Assembly (NCBI RefSeq): GCF_019745455.1
Contig: NZ_JAIETD010000107.1
Location: forward strand, 1-60,931
DNA from: Methylobacterium sp.
GTDB lineage: Bacteria; Pseudomonadota; Alphaproteobacteria; Rhizobiales; Beijerinckiaceae
Direction: 5' to 3'
DNA length: 60,931 bases
A program made the translations under genes and the position numbers. Within the stretch, counting starts at the first letter, position 1. Every line of letters begins with the position of its first letter. Positions 41,514 through 49,222 of the stretch are shown piece after piece. The notes under the pieces were generated by a model. It made no database searches and was not told where the DNA came from. It saw only the letters and a list, made by a program, of their open reading frames with translations.

Positions 41514-42770
41514 ATGCTTACTGACACTGCGATTAAGGCACTGAGATCACAGAATAAATTGTACAAGGTGAGTGATCGCGACGGTATGTACGTCGTGGTG
41601 CAGCCGTCGGGGGCAATCGTGTTCCGGTACGACTACCGCCTCAATGGACGTCGGGAGACGCTGACGCTCGGCCGATACGGCCCAGATGGCCTCTCGCTTG
41701 CCAGGGCTCGCGAGAAGCTGATCGATGCGAAGCGGGCCATTTCAGAGGGGCGGTCTCCGGCCCAGGAGAAGCAGCACGACAAGCGGCGACTGAAGGAGGC
41801 GAAGAGGTTCGGCGAGTTCGGCGAGAAATGGTTCCAGGAGTCGCGCATGGCCGACAGCACGCGCGCCATGCGGCGCTCGATCTACGAGCGCGACATCCTG
41901 CCAACGTTTCGAAACAGGCTTTTGACGGAGATCGCGCCTGACGATCTCCGCATGATGTGCGGAAAAGTGAAGGATCGCGGTGCTCCAGCCACGGCCGTCC
42001 ATGTACGGGATATCGTGAAGCTGATCTTTGCGTTCGCGATCTTGCATGGCGAGAAGGTCGCCAACCCGGCGGATGAAGTTGGGCCCGCGTCTATCGCAAC
42101 CTTCGTACCGAAGGATCGTTCGCTATCACCCGCGGAGATCCGCGTCATGCTCGGCCAGCTCGAGCATGTGCCGACCCTGCCGACTATACGGCTGGGAATG
42201 AAGCTCTTCCTTCTGACGATGGTCAGGAAAAGCGAGCTGCAGGACGCGACGTGGGATGAAGTCGATTTCGAGAACGCCGTCTGGTCGATCCCAAAAGAGC
42301 GAATGAAGCGGTCGAAGGCACACAACGTCTACCTGTCGGAGCAGGCGGTGGACATCTTCATCGCGCTGAAAACTTGCGCGGGTAACTCGCGCTATGTCCT
42401 TCCTTCGCGATACGACGCTGACGCACCGATGTCGCGGGCGACATTCAATCGGATAACGACAGCGGTCGTCGTCAGAGCGAAAAAAGAGGGGCTGCCGCTC
42501 GAACCGTTCACTGTCCATGACCTACGACGCACAGGTTCTACCCTGCTGAATGAGCTGGGCTTCAATAGCGACTGGATCGAGAAGTGCTTGGCGCATGAGG
42601 ACGGAAGGTCCTCGCGTGGCGTCTATAACAAGGCGGAGTACGAGCATCAACGCCGCCATATGATGCAGGAGTGGTCCAATATGTTGGACGCCTGGGTTTT
42701 GGGTCAGAAGTATCGTCCGACGCTGCTCCCGGCCACGATGGAGTTGCTTGAGTTGGAGCCTAGTGTTTGA
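41514..42770 (+). CDS. Tyrosine recombinase/integrase, P4 type
   Basis: Site-specific integrase of the island, 418 residues. The N-terminal arm-binding DUF4102 domain begins LTDTAIKALRSQNKLYKVSDRDGMYV and is followed by a core-binding domain. The catalytic domain shows the Arg in MVRKSELQ, the HDLRRTG box, the His of LAHEDGRSS and the nucleophile Tyr in GVYNKAEY. ATG 41514 is preferred to an in-frame start at 41493 because it matches the family N-terminus. It appears intact, so the element may still be mobile. Confidence 0.93.
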   Translation: MLTDTAIKALRSQNKLYKVSDRDGMYVVVQPSGAIVFRYDYRLNGRRETLTLGRYGPDGLSLARAREKLIDAKRAISEGRSPAQEKQHDKRRLKEAKRFGEFGEKWFQESRMADSTRAMRRSIYERDILPTFRNRLLTEIAPDDLRMMCGKVKDRGAPATAVHVRDIVKLIFAFAILHGEKVANPADEVGPASIATFVPKDRSLSPAEIRVMLGQLEHVPTLPTIRLGMKLFLLTMVRKSELQDATWDEVDFENAVWSIPKERMKRSKAHNVYLSEQAVDIFIALKTCAGNSRYVLPSRYDADAPMSRATFNRITTAVVVRAKKEGLPLEPFTVHDLRRTGSTLLNELGFNSDWIEKCLAHEDGRSSRGVYNKAEYEHQRRHMMQEWSNMLDAWVLGQKYRPTLLPATMELLELEPSV

Positions 42771-43029
42771 CGGGCCGCGAGCGGCGCAGCCTCACATCAG
42801 GGCTTGGAGCACGTTTGATTGCATTTGCGCGAGACGCATGGCGCCGAGCATCGAGCCAGGCTTCCACCTCTGCCAAGTCCCAGACGACGCAGCGCGAGGT
42901 GAGATAGAAGCGCTGCGGGAATTCTCCCCGCTGCTCCATGTCGTAGATCGTGCTGTCGGCAAGCGGTACGATCTCTCGTAACTGCTGCCGGCGAATGGTT
43001 CTTCGGGCGACATGTGGGGCAGCGCTCAT
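42760..43029 (-). CDS. AlpA-like excisionase/transcriptional regulator
   Basis: An 89-residue winged-helix protein of the AlpA/excisionase type: the core LREIVPLADSTIYDMEQRGEFPQRFYLTSRCVVWDLAEVEAWL matches the MerR-like helix-turn-helix these proteins use. Its 3' end overlaps the convergent integrase gene by 11 bases. It likely controls excision or integrase expression. Confidence 0.85.
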   Translation of the reverse strand: MSAAPHVARRTIRRQQLREIVPLADSTIYDMEQRGEFPQRFYLTSRCVVWDLAEVEAWLDARRHASRANAIKRAPSPDVRLRRSRPVKH

Positions 43030-43480
43030 ACCGTATCTCCACTTCTTTGCTCTTGTGGAGATAGAAGGCGATAGATCCGCCGCTTTGAAGCCCGCGCGTG
43101 AACGTGTGCGGTAATATCGGGCTATAGCGTGTAAATCGGACGGGTGGTCTCAACGGGCAAGTGTCGTCTAGGAGCGTCGGCCGACCCTTGGGCCTTGCTC
43201 CTAGCCGACGCCGGACGTAGAATTTCAGTCCGATGGAACCCCGCGATTCACTTCAAAATCCGGTTCCGAGAGGAGTGTCGGTTCGATTCCGACCACCCGC
43301 ACCACCTTTAATCTCAAGGTAAACCGACGGCCAAAAAGTTCGAATCTCACCCGGCTCGCCGGGGTCGACGAAGATGCGAACTATCTCTTTCAGATTCCCG
43401 CCGCGACCCCGAAAAACCCGCCCCAGCAGAGGAAGCGCGATCGTGACCGTGCTGAGCGCATGCGTCTGGCGGGCGGTCCG
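43030..43480. other. Gene-poor stretch with tRNA remnant and repeat module
   Basis: Between the AlpA-like gene and the first AbiEi-like gene there is no intact gene. The stretch holds the AlpA-like promoter region, a 3' half of tRNA-Leu (43252-43304) and, from about 43354, a block similar to one that precedes the second AbiEi-like gene (near 47417). A minus-strand open frame here ending NRTDTPLGTGF is an artefact of reading the tRNA backwards. Confidence 0.6.
43252..43304 (+). tRNA. 3' half of a tRNA-Leu(CAA) gene (remnant)
   Basis: The sequence begins inside an anticodon loop (TTCAAAA, anticodon CAA) and runs through a class-II variable arm, an intact T-arm GTCGG-TTCGATT-CCGAC, the acceptor strand CACCCGC, discriminator A and encoded CCA. 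The expected 5' half (acceptor GCGGGTG, D-arm and the matching anticodon strand) is missing upstream. Loss exactly at the anticodon loop is what a tyrosine-integrase crossover leaves, so this is probably an attachment-site remnant, not a working tRNA. Confidence 0.75.
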
Positions 43481-43657
43481 ATGCCGTCGCTGCGGGAGAA
43501 AGCCTACGCATTCGCCCGCCAGCGTACGATCGTGAGGACATGCGATTTTACCGCCATCGGTATCCCGCGGCACTATCTCGCCTGGATGTGCGAGGAGGGC
43601 TGGCTGGTGAGGGAAGGCTACGGCCTCTATCGCGCAGCCGAGCGAGAAGCTGCCTGA
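43481..43657 (+). CDS. AbiEi-like winged-helix protein, copy 1
   Basis: A 58-residue protein that looks like only the N-terminal winged-helix of AbiEi-type (type IV) antitoxins: MPSLREKAYAFARQR, then VRTCDFTAIGIPRHYL and MCEEGWLVREGYGLYRA. No nucleotidyltransferase toxin (AbiEii) is adjacent. A paralogue of identical length lies at 47546-47722 (33 of 58 residues identical by my alignment). The open frame extends seven codons upstream (ATG 43460). It could be a small DNA-binding regulator. Confidence 0.65.
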   Translation: MPSLREKAYAFARQRTIVRTCDFTAIGIPRHYLAWMCEEGWLVREGYGLYRAAEREAA

Positions 43658-43680
43658 TGGAAGCTTCGTCCGCGGAAATG

Positions 43681-44091
43681 TCAGGCCGCGCCGTGTTCGC
43701 CGTAGGCCCGAGCGGCTTTGACGACATCGACAATCCGGTCTTCGCGCAACGCATCGATCGGGCGCTGGCCGCCGAGGCGAGCGTCGTCGGTCAGCATGAA
43801 GTTGACCCGCATCCAGGGCTCCTCGATCGTGAACGCCTCGACCACGGCGCTCATACCGGGAAGCAGTCCGGTGCCGGTGATCTGGAAGGCGGGATAGGCG
43901 CGCTCGCCATCGACATCGAGCCAAAGGAGGGGCTGGGCCTCAAGTTCCTCGGGCGTCAGGCCGATCCGACCTGCGAACTCATCGCGGGACAGAACCCCGC
44001 CTTCCATGACGAGCATGCCGCGCTTCATAGCCGAACCGCGGGTGAAGGCCTCAGCCAAGACGGCGGTGTCAGCTATGGTTCCTGCTTGCAT
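43681..44091 (-). CDS. ParS/Xre/MbcA-type antitoxin-like protein
   Basis: A 136-residue protein whose C-terminal half reads like the toxin-binding domain of ParS/MbcA antitoxins: the YPAFQ start of the domain, PWMRVNFMLTDDARLGGQRP and the end VVKAARAYGEHGA. These normally pair with an RES-domain NAD-degrading toxin, which is not adjacent. ATG 44091 is chosen because AGGAGG lies seven bases upstream. The plus-strand neighbour, 27 bases away and divergent, is a phosphatase-like gene. Confidence 0.7.
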   Translation of the reverse strand: MQAGTIADTAVLAEAFTRGSAMKRGMLVMEGGVLSRDEFAGRIGLTPEELEAQPLLWLDVDGERAYPAFQITGTGLLPGMSAVVEAFTIEEPWMRVNFMLTDDARLGGQRPIDALREDRIVDVVKAARAYGEHGAA

Positions 44092-44118
44092 GGATGATCC
44101 TCCTGACCTCATCGGCCT

Positions 44119-44565
44119 TTGATCCCGACGAAGCCTACGAAAGAAACGGAGCCAGAGCCAGGATCGTTCATGGGCACACCGTTTCTGGCGACGCGCCCAC
44201 GAACTTCTCAGCCTATGTCGTTAGCGCCTATCCCGGTTCGCCGCATTCGGCACACGGATCGCTTCGTTGTTCGGTTCGATGTCGCGCAGGTGAGCTTCAT
44301 CGCGCCTATCATCGTGGATACGGCGCTCGGCGCGATCGACCGTCACATCGGCGAGTTCAAAGTGCTGGTTCACTGCAACCAGGGCCTCTCGCGGTCGCCC
44401 TCGATTGCGTTGCTTTATCTACTGAAACACACGGACGCGCTGGGGTCGCAAGATCCCGCTGCCGCACTGTTGGCGTTTCGGAGGCTCTACCCGTCGTACG
44501 CACCTGCTCAGGGCATGGCGGACTATGTGCGGCTGAATTGGGCGAAGTATTTGCAGGATGGCTAG
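44119..44565 (+). CDS. Dual-specificity/tyrosine phosphatase-like protein
   Basis: The product contains the cysteine phosphatase P-loop HCNQGLSRSPS (C-x5-R followed by Ser) about 94 residues in, then helices typical of small dual-specificity phosphatases. The first about 30 residues from the TTG start are Pro/Thr-rich and unlike the family, and the usual N-terminal beta strands with the general-acid Asp are hard to find. The gene may therefore start later (ATG 44170 or 44215) or be 5'-truncated. Substrate unknown. Confidence 0.6.
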   Translation: MIPTKPTKETEPEPGSFMGTPFLATRPRTSQPMSLAPIPVRRIRHTDRFVVRFDVAQVSFIAPIIVDTALGAIDRHIGEFKVLVHCNQGLSRSPSIALLYLLKHTDALGSQDPAAALLAFRRLYPSYAPAQGMADYVRLNWAKYLQDG

Positions 44566-44898
44566 CTCACTTTCGGAGCTGTTCCAAAGATGACCTTTCG
44601 GGAGCGGGAGCCGCGAGCCTACTTGTGACCGACTCGCGTGGAGTGTCCGCTTCCGGCACTGAACCCAAGTTCCGCTAGTGACTCGTTTCGCACCTTCAGC
44701 ATGTCAGCTTCGCGTCCGCACGATAAGCTGACATGCCCGGGAGCTTCAGTCTTTTCTGGCGGAGTGCGCATTGCCCATCGGCCATATCCAGGTGTCCAAC
44801 TCCGATGGCACGCAAACGCTGAAGCGGCAGCGCGACGCGGTGTTCGCGACCAACCTTTCCGGTCGATAACGTCCTGGTCATTTTGCCGAGCTTGCGGA
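44566..44898. other. Non-coding stretch with a 12-bp inverted repeat
   Basis: This 333-base gap has no credible gene; short minus-strand open frames have shadow composition. It holds a perfect inverted repeat, GCATGTCAGCTT (44699-44710) and AAGCTGACATGC (44725-44736), around a 14-base loop, without a T-run. It may be a degraded insertion remnant. Confidence 0.5.
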
Positions 44899-45492
44899 TT
44901 AGCCGCGAACCACCTGCTCAAGACCAGCCCCGGCGAGCCGGGCGGCGGCGAGCAGGCGATCGAGATCGTGCCCGTTGCGAGCGCTGGCGGACAGGCCGGC
45001 CATGACGGTGCTCATATAGTCGGTCACGCGCTCGGCCTGTTCGGGATGGCGCGCGGCGACGAAGCGATGGATCGCCTCCTCCGCCGCCGCAAGGAACGTT
45101 CCGGCCGCCTCGCGTGCCTCGCGGTCGGTGCAGCGCACACCCTCGATAACGAGGCACCCCGCCGCGTCCGGATCGGCGGCATAGCGCCGCGCCGCCGCTT
45201 CCAGCACCGCGACGAGGCATTCCGCGACCGGGCGATCGGCGTTCAGCAGATCGAACAGCGGGATCGCGCCGGTACCGGCATAGCGATCGAGAATGCGGCT
45301 GTAGAGCTCGGCCTTGCTGCCGAAGGCGGCATAGAAGCTGGGCGGGTTTATCCCGATCGCCTGAGTCAGGTGCGCGATGCTGACGGCATCATAGCCACGC
45401 GAATGGAACAGCCGCTGGGCGGTCGCGACCGCTTCGTCCGGGTCGAACAGGCGCGGTCTGCCGCGTGCGCGGGATAATTTTGTATGAACCAC
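44899..45492 (-). CDS. bdcR: TetR-family repressor BdcR-like
   Basis: A 197-residue TetR regulator with an N-terminal helix-turn-helix (residues about 25-65, SIAHLTQAIGINPPSFYAAFGSKAELY) and a C-terminal ligand domain with AAGCLVIEGVRCTD and DYMSTVMAGLSASARNGH. It closely resembles E. coli BdcR and is divergent from a bdcA-like gene just as in E. coli. GTG start at 45492. It probably represses bdcA and itself. Confidence 0.85.
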   Translation of the reverse strand: MVHTKLSRARGRPRLFDPDEAVATAQRLFHSRGYDAVSIAHLTQAIGINPPSFYAAFGSKAELYSRILDRYAGTGAIPLFDLLNADRPVAECLVAVLEAAARRYAADPDAAGCLVIEGVRCTDREAREAAGTFLAAAEEAIHRFVAARHPEQAERVTDYMSTVMAGLSASARNGHDLDRLLAAARLAGAGLEQVVRG

Positions 45493-45563
45493 TACAAATA
45501 CCTTGACGGGTGTTTCAAGTCGTTTATGTAGCGAGTCGTAAGTTATTGATCAAGGAAAGTCCG
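45493..45563. promoter_or_regulatory. bdcR/bdcA divergent control region
   Basis: The 71 bases between the two divergent start codons must hold both promoters. CTTGA (45502-45506) and TCAAG (45515-45519) form an inverted repeat around eight bases, a size fitting a TetR-type operator. No consensus -35/-10 pair was identified with confidence. Confidence 0.4.
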
Positions 45564-46277
45564 ATGGGTGTGTTTGAGGCGAAATCCGTTCTCGTGCTGG
45601 GTGGCAGTCGGGGGATCGGCGCGGCGATCGTTCGGCGTTTTGTGGCAGATGGCGCGAAGGTGACCTTTACCTATTCCGGTTCGCCTGACGCGGCCCACGC
45701 GCTGGCGGCCGAAACGGGCAGCACCGCTGTCGAGACGGACAGCGCGGATCGCGACGCGGTGATCGCGCGCGTGAAGGACAGTGGCGCGCTCGACGTGCTG
45801 GTCGTCAATGCCGGAATCGGTGTTTTCGGCGATTCTCTGGAGCAGGATCCGGACGCAATCGACCGGCTGTTCCGGATCAATATCCACGCGCCCTATCATG
45901 CCTCGGTCGAGGCCGCGCGCCAGATGCCCCAGGGTGGCCGGATCATCGTCATCGGATCGGTGAACGGCGACCGGATGCCCGTTCCAGGCATGTCCTCCTA
46001 CGCGCTCAGCAAGTCTGCGCTGCAAGGGATGGCGCGCGGGCTGGCACGCGACTTCGGATCCCGCGGGATCACGATTAATGTGGTGCAGCCCGGCCCGATC
46101 GACACCGACGCCAATCCGGCGGACGGACCGATGAAGGAGCTGCTGCACAGCTTCATGGCGATCAAGCGCCACGGCCGGCCAGAGGAAGTCGCGGGCATGG
46201 TGGCGTACCTCGCCGGCCCGGAGGCGGGGTTCGTTACGGGCGCCATGCACACCATCGACGGCGCGTTCGGTGCCTGA
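45564..46277 (+). CDS. bdcA: SDR-family oxidoreductase BdcA-like
   Basis: Short-chain dehydrogenase/reductase of 237 residues, very similar to E. coli BdcA, reported to bind cyclic di-GMP and promote biofilm dispersal. It has the glycine motif GGSRGIGAA, NAGIGVFG, the catalytic Ser in IGSVNGDRM, YALSK for Tyr and Lys, and VQPGPIDTDANPADGPMK. ATG 45564 follows an AAGGAAAG ribosome site. The next reductase-like gene overlaps its stop. Whether this homologue binds c-di-GMP is not readable from sequence. Confidence 0.88.
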   Translation: MGVFEAKSVLVLGGSRGIGAAIVRRFVADGAKVTFTYSGSPDAAHALAAETGSTAVETDSADRDAVIARVKDSGALDVLVVNAGIGVFGDSLEQDPDAIDRLFRINIHAPYHASVEAARQMPQGGRIIVIGSVNGDRMPVPGMSSYALSKSALQGMARGLARDFGSRGITINVVQPGPIDTDANPADGPMKELLHSFMAIKRHGRPEEVAGMVAYLAGPEAGFVTGAMHTIDGAFGA

Positions 46278-46950
46278 TCCGACCTCGCCCGCGCCGATGA
46301 CCACCATCGGCATCATCGGCGCGGGCGAGGTCGGCAGCCAGATTGCCCGCGCCGCCATCGCCAACGGCTATCGGGTTGTCATCGCCAACTCGCGGGGGCC
46401 CGAAACCCTGGCCGGGCTGGTCGCGGAGCTCGGGCCGCCTGCCCGCGCCGCGACCGCTGCCGGTGCGGCGGAGGCGGGAGAATTCGTCGTGATCGCGGTC
46501 CCGCTCAAGCTGGTCAACGACATGCCCGTGGCGCAACTGGCGAACAAGATCGTGCTCGACACCAACAACTATATGCCGTGGCGCGACGGGCGCTATGCCC
46601 TCGTCGATACCGGCGCGAAGACCGAGCACGAACTGCGGCAGGACCAGCTGCCAACGTCCAAGGTCGCGAAGGCGTTCACGCATATCCAGGCACCGCGCCT
46701 GTTGCTGTCGGCGCGGCCCGCTGGCACGCCGGGGCGGCACGCGCTGTCGGTGTCGAGCGACTATCCCGAAGCGGTGGCGCTGGTCACGCGACTGTACGAC
46801 CAGTTCGGCTTCGACACGGCGGACAACAGCCCGCTTAGCGAGTCCTGGCGGAGCGCTCCGGGTCAGCCCGCATGGCACGCGCACGACCATCAAACGCGTC
46901 CCGCGCTGATTGCGAACCTTGCCAAGGCGACACCGCTCCCACCGAGATAG
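46270..46950 (+). CDS. NADPH-binding F420-reductase-like protein
   Basis: Rossmann-fold protein of the NADP oxidoreductase (F420-dependent type) group with GIIGAGEVGSQIARAA at the N-terminus and VVIAVPLKLVNDMP after it. GTG 46270 overlaps the bdcA stop and gives 226 residues; ATG 46297 would give 217. The overlap suggests a bdcA-linked operon. F420 itself is unlikely to be the partner here; other members reduce small ketones or imines. Confidence 0.8.
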   Translation: MPDPTSPAPMTTIGIIGAGEVGSQIARAAIANGYRVVIANSRGPETLAGLVAELGPPARAATAAGAAEAGEFVVIAVPLKLVNDMPVAQLANKIVLDTNNYMPWRDGRYALVDTGAKTEHELRQDQLPTSKVAKAFTHIQAPRLLLSARPAGTPGRHALSVSSDYPEAVALVTRLYDQFGFDTADNSPLSESWRSAPGQPAWHAHDHQTRPALIANLAKATPLPPR

Positions 46951-47545
46951 GGCAGACTGCCTCTGCCCGACCACACCGCCCATGCCTACGAGGTCTTCGC
47001 CGTTCTCGCCCGCGCCGGCATCACGTTCATGTCGGCCTGCGCCTGCCGCGGTCGGTATCGCTGAGAGGGCAGCAGCGATCCGCGATCCCGCCGACAAGGC
47101 CTACGGTGTTCGACTGAAAGCGGGAGTCTGTGTGAAGAGCGGAATGTCGCCTTTCAGCCAAGTCGGTAATGACCGCTGCTGGCGCGAAGCCGAAATGCGC
47201 CGCCGATCGCCTGTCTTTCCACGCCATGGCCACCGATTATGCGACGGGCGCGCTGAAGGGGTGGGCGAGCTCGGTACGTAACGCTATTCTACGCCTGCCT
47301 TCGATCGCTCTTGCGGCCCTGCGCTGGCCAAGCCAACAGGATCGCACCGGATCGTAGCGTAGGGAAACATCGCACGCCAGCGCACAGTATCGCGCCATGG
47401 CGTAGGAAAAAGCGTGGCTCGCCGGAGTCGGTGAAAATGCGAACTTCGATCTGCCGATTCCCCTCAATCATATCCAAAGGCCCGCCGTCAAGATGCGCAA
47501 GCGTGATCGACTGAGAGCAGAAGGATTGTCGCTGCCGGCGGGCCG
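46951..47545. other. Degenerate stretch without intact genes
   Basis: About 600 bases hold only short frames in all directions. The bases just after the reductase could encode an LPDHTAHAYEVFAVLARAG peptide that stops soon, suggesting a decayed gene. From about 47417 a block matches the region upstream of the first AbiEi-like gene (shared LAGV-E-AN coding pattern), but here it follows a TAG and has no start codon. Confidence 0.55.
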
Positions 47546-47722
47546 ATGCCGAATCTCCGAGAGCGCGCAGTGATGTTGGCGGAGAAGCTAGGCGAAGTCC
47601 GCACCCGTGATTTGACGGAGGTCGGCATTCCTCGGTGCTACTTAACAAGGATGTGCGAGGAAGGACTGTTGATCAAGGTTGGCTACGGGCGTTACCGCGC
47701 TGTTCCGCGGCGAGCCGCTTAA
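47546..47722 (+). CDS. AbiEi-like winged-helix protein, copy 2
   Basis: A 58-residue paralogue of the protein at 43481-43657: MPNLRERAVMLAEKL, VRTRDLTEVGIPRCYL, MCEEGLLIKVGYGRYRA. As with copy 1 it contains just a winged-helix and has no adjacent toxin gene. The retained length and conserved core despite many substitutions argue that both copies were under selection for some time. Confidence 0.62.
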   Translation: MPNLRERAVMLAEKLGEVRTRDLTEVGIPRCYLTRMCEEGLLIKVGYGRYRAVPRRAA

Positions 47723-47784
47723 CCGGAACGCTGCCGACCGTCAGTCCGAAGATGGGCCGAATAGGCGCACCGCGCTGTCGATGA

Positions 47785-47940
47785 TCAGTTGGGGTCGCGG
47801 TTGGTGTAGTTGAGAGCAACCCAGGCGTATCCGACAGGGTTGCGGCGGACATGGCCGATTCCGGGGAACGCCGTATGGAGCATGGCAATCAAGGTCTCAT
47901 TGCGCGCGAACTCGTCGAATGCTTCAGCGCGGAGCCGCAT
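47785..47940 (-). CDS. Possible small protein or gene remnant
   Basis: A 51-residue minus-strand frame, MRLRAEAFDEFARNETLIAM... ending YTNRDPN, with balanced composition unlike a shadow. It starts five bases after the msrA stop on the same strand, so it could be the next gene of that transcript or the tail of a decayed gene. Family not recognised. Confidence 0.35.
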   Translation of the reverse strand: MRLRAEAFDEFARNETLIAMLHTAFPGIGHVRRNPVGYAWVALNYTNRDPN

Positions 47941-47945
47941 TAGAA

Positions 47946-48476
47946 CTACGAACCATCACCGCTATCGATGACTTGCCGGACAGTCGGGTTCGCTTCAGGG
48001 AGCGCCAGTTCCGAAAAGTGCCGTCGGATATGATCCAGCTTGGGATCGATGTAGCGGCGGCAGAAGGGCCTGCTCGGGTCGGTTCGATAGTAGTTTTGGT
48101 AACGCTCGTCCGACGCTCTGAAACCTTTAAACGGGAGGACCAGGGTGTGCACCGCCTTGGCAGACGCGCCGGCGAAGCGGACGATCGCCTGTTCGGCCTC
48201 CGGCCGCTGGCTCTCTTCAAAGATGTAGATCGCGCTGCGGTACTTGCTGCGAGGCGAGCGGGCCCTGGCAGCGGAATGCGTTCTGAGATGCACCTCGGAC
48301 AGCGTCGCCAACGGAATAACCGATGGATCGAAGGTGACGATCACCCCTTCTGACCAGGTATCTGCCGGCGCGTCCGACTGGACAAAGCCCTGGTCGACCT
48401 GGGCGACGCCGCGCAACGCCTGGAACACGCCTTCTGTGCACCAATGGCATCCCCCTCCAAAGCCGGCCTTCGCCAT
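47946..48476 (-). CDS. msrA: Peptide methionine-S-sulfoxide reductase
   Basis: Reduces methionine-S-sulfoxide in proteins. The 176-residue protein has the nucleophile motif FGGGCHWCTEGVF (GCFW-type Cys, here GCHW) near the N-terminus, and CRRYIDPKL towards the end. Start ATG 48476 is chosen because GGAGG lies five bases upstream; an earlier GTG is possible. The GCHW form and the distal cysteine differ slightly from classical MsrA. The next gene upstream on this strand is dps. Confidence 0.85.
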   Translation of the reverse strand: MAKAGFGGGCHWCTEGVFQALRGVAQVDQGFVQSDAPADTWSEGVIVTFDPSVIPLATLSEVHLRTHSAARARSPRSKYRSAIYIFEESQRPEAEQAIVRFAGASAKAVHTLVLPFKGFRASDERYQNYYRTDPSRPFCRRYIDPKLDHIRRHFSELALPEANPTVRQVIDSGDGS

Positions 48477-48529
48477 CATCACCTCCACGCCCAGGCGTCA
48501 TTCCTGACGTAGGTTTGCCCGGCGAAGCG

Positions 48530-49024
48530 CTAGCGGCTGATTTCGAAGAGGAACCACGCACGGCGCTCAGCCTCGTCCGTCCAGGCATCGATCAGGCCGG
48601 ACGTCGCATTATCCTTCGCCTTGTCCGCGACATCCTTTGCGCGGCGAAACGACTCGACCATGTGGAGATTGTCGGCGCGGAGTTCGCCCAGCATGTCCTG
48701 CGGCGTCACGAACTCAGCATCATTGTCCTTGATGGTCTGGTGGCGCGCGATATCGCCGATCGATCGAATGGTGGTGTTGCCCGTCTTTCGGGCGCGCTCG
48801 GCGATCGCATCGGTGACGGCGAGGATCTCTGCGGCCTGCTCATCAAGAAGCAGGTGATAGTCCCTGAAGTAGGGTCCGGAGACGTGCCAGTGGAAATTTT
48901 TTGTCTTCAGGTAACTCGCGTAGCTGTTCGCCAGAATGATCTTCAGAGCGTCGGCGACAGTCATCGCCGCGCATTCGTCAAGATCAGAAGGTGTCGGAAG
49001 GGCGGAGGCATTGTTGTTCGTCAT
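48530..49024 (-). CDS. dps: Dps-family ferritin-like DNA-protection protein
   Basis: Stores iron, consumes peroxide and protects DNA. The 164-residue protein has the ferroxidase residues in NFHWHVSGPYFRDYHLLLDEQAAE, the Dps intersubunit-site pattern. The N-terminal 20 residues are short and little charged. It lies upstream of msrA on the same strand with a 53-base gap, so an oxidative-stress operon is plausible. Confidence 0.92.
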   Translation of the reverse strand: MTNNNASALPTPSDLDECAAMTVADALKIILANSYASYLKTKNFHWHVSGPYFRDYHLLLDEQAAEILAVTDAIAERARKTGNTTIRSIGDIARHQTIKDNDAEFVTPQDMLGELRADNLHMVESFRRAKDVADKAKDNATSGLIDAWTDEAERRAWFLFEISR

Positions 49025-49128
49025 CGCTTAGACTTTCTCAATCTGGCTACACGGGATCCAGCACCGATTCCCCCACGGATGGCGATGTATAGAAGATGAA
49101 TTCATTGCCAGACGAAGTCCAATGGCCG

Positions 49129-49153
49129 GTGGCTATAGTTTCGATACCTTTGA
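49129..49153 (-). repeat. Short dispersed repeat, copy 1
   Basis: These 25 bases share 22 positions, including the exact 15-mer GCTATAGTTTCGATA, with 53225-53249. On the minus strand both read [Lys/Glu]-[Gly/Ala]-IETIATG in frame and most differences fall at third codon positions, suggesting fragments of a common coding unit. This copy is about 105 bases upstream of dps. Confidence 0.5.
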
Positions 49154-49222
49154 GCGACATGCGCAGTCTTGGGGGGCCGGGCGTCGCAGGCGGACCGGTC
49201 GGCCGGGACCTCCACCTGCCCG

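Noticed and set aside
43249..43304. selC (selenocysteine tRNA) fragment
   Set aside because: The loop TTCAAAA at first suggested a UCA anticodon, but the T-arm, acceptor CACCCGC and discriminator A fit tRNA-Leu(CAA) better, and the acceptor is not the 8-bp type.
43253..43924. Minus-strand open frame ending GGRNRTDTPLGTGF
   Set aside because: It reads the tRNA-Leu remnant and the AbiEi-like gene backwards; this peptide ending is a familiar false translation of tRNA sequence.
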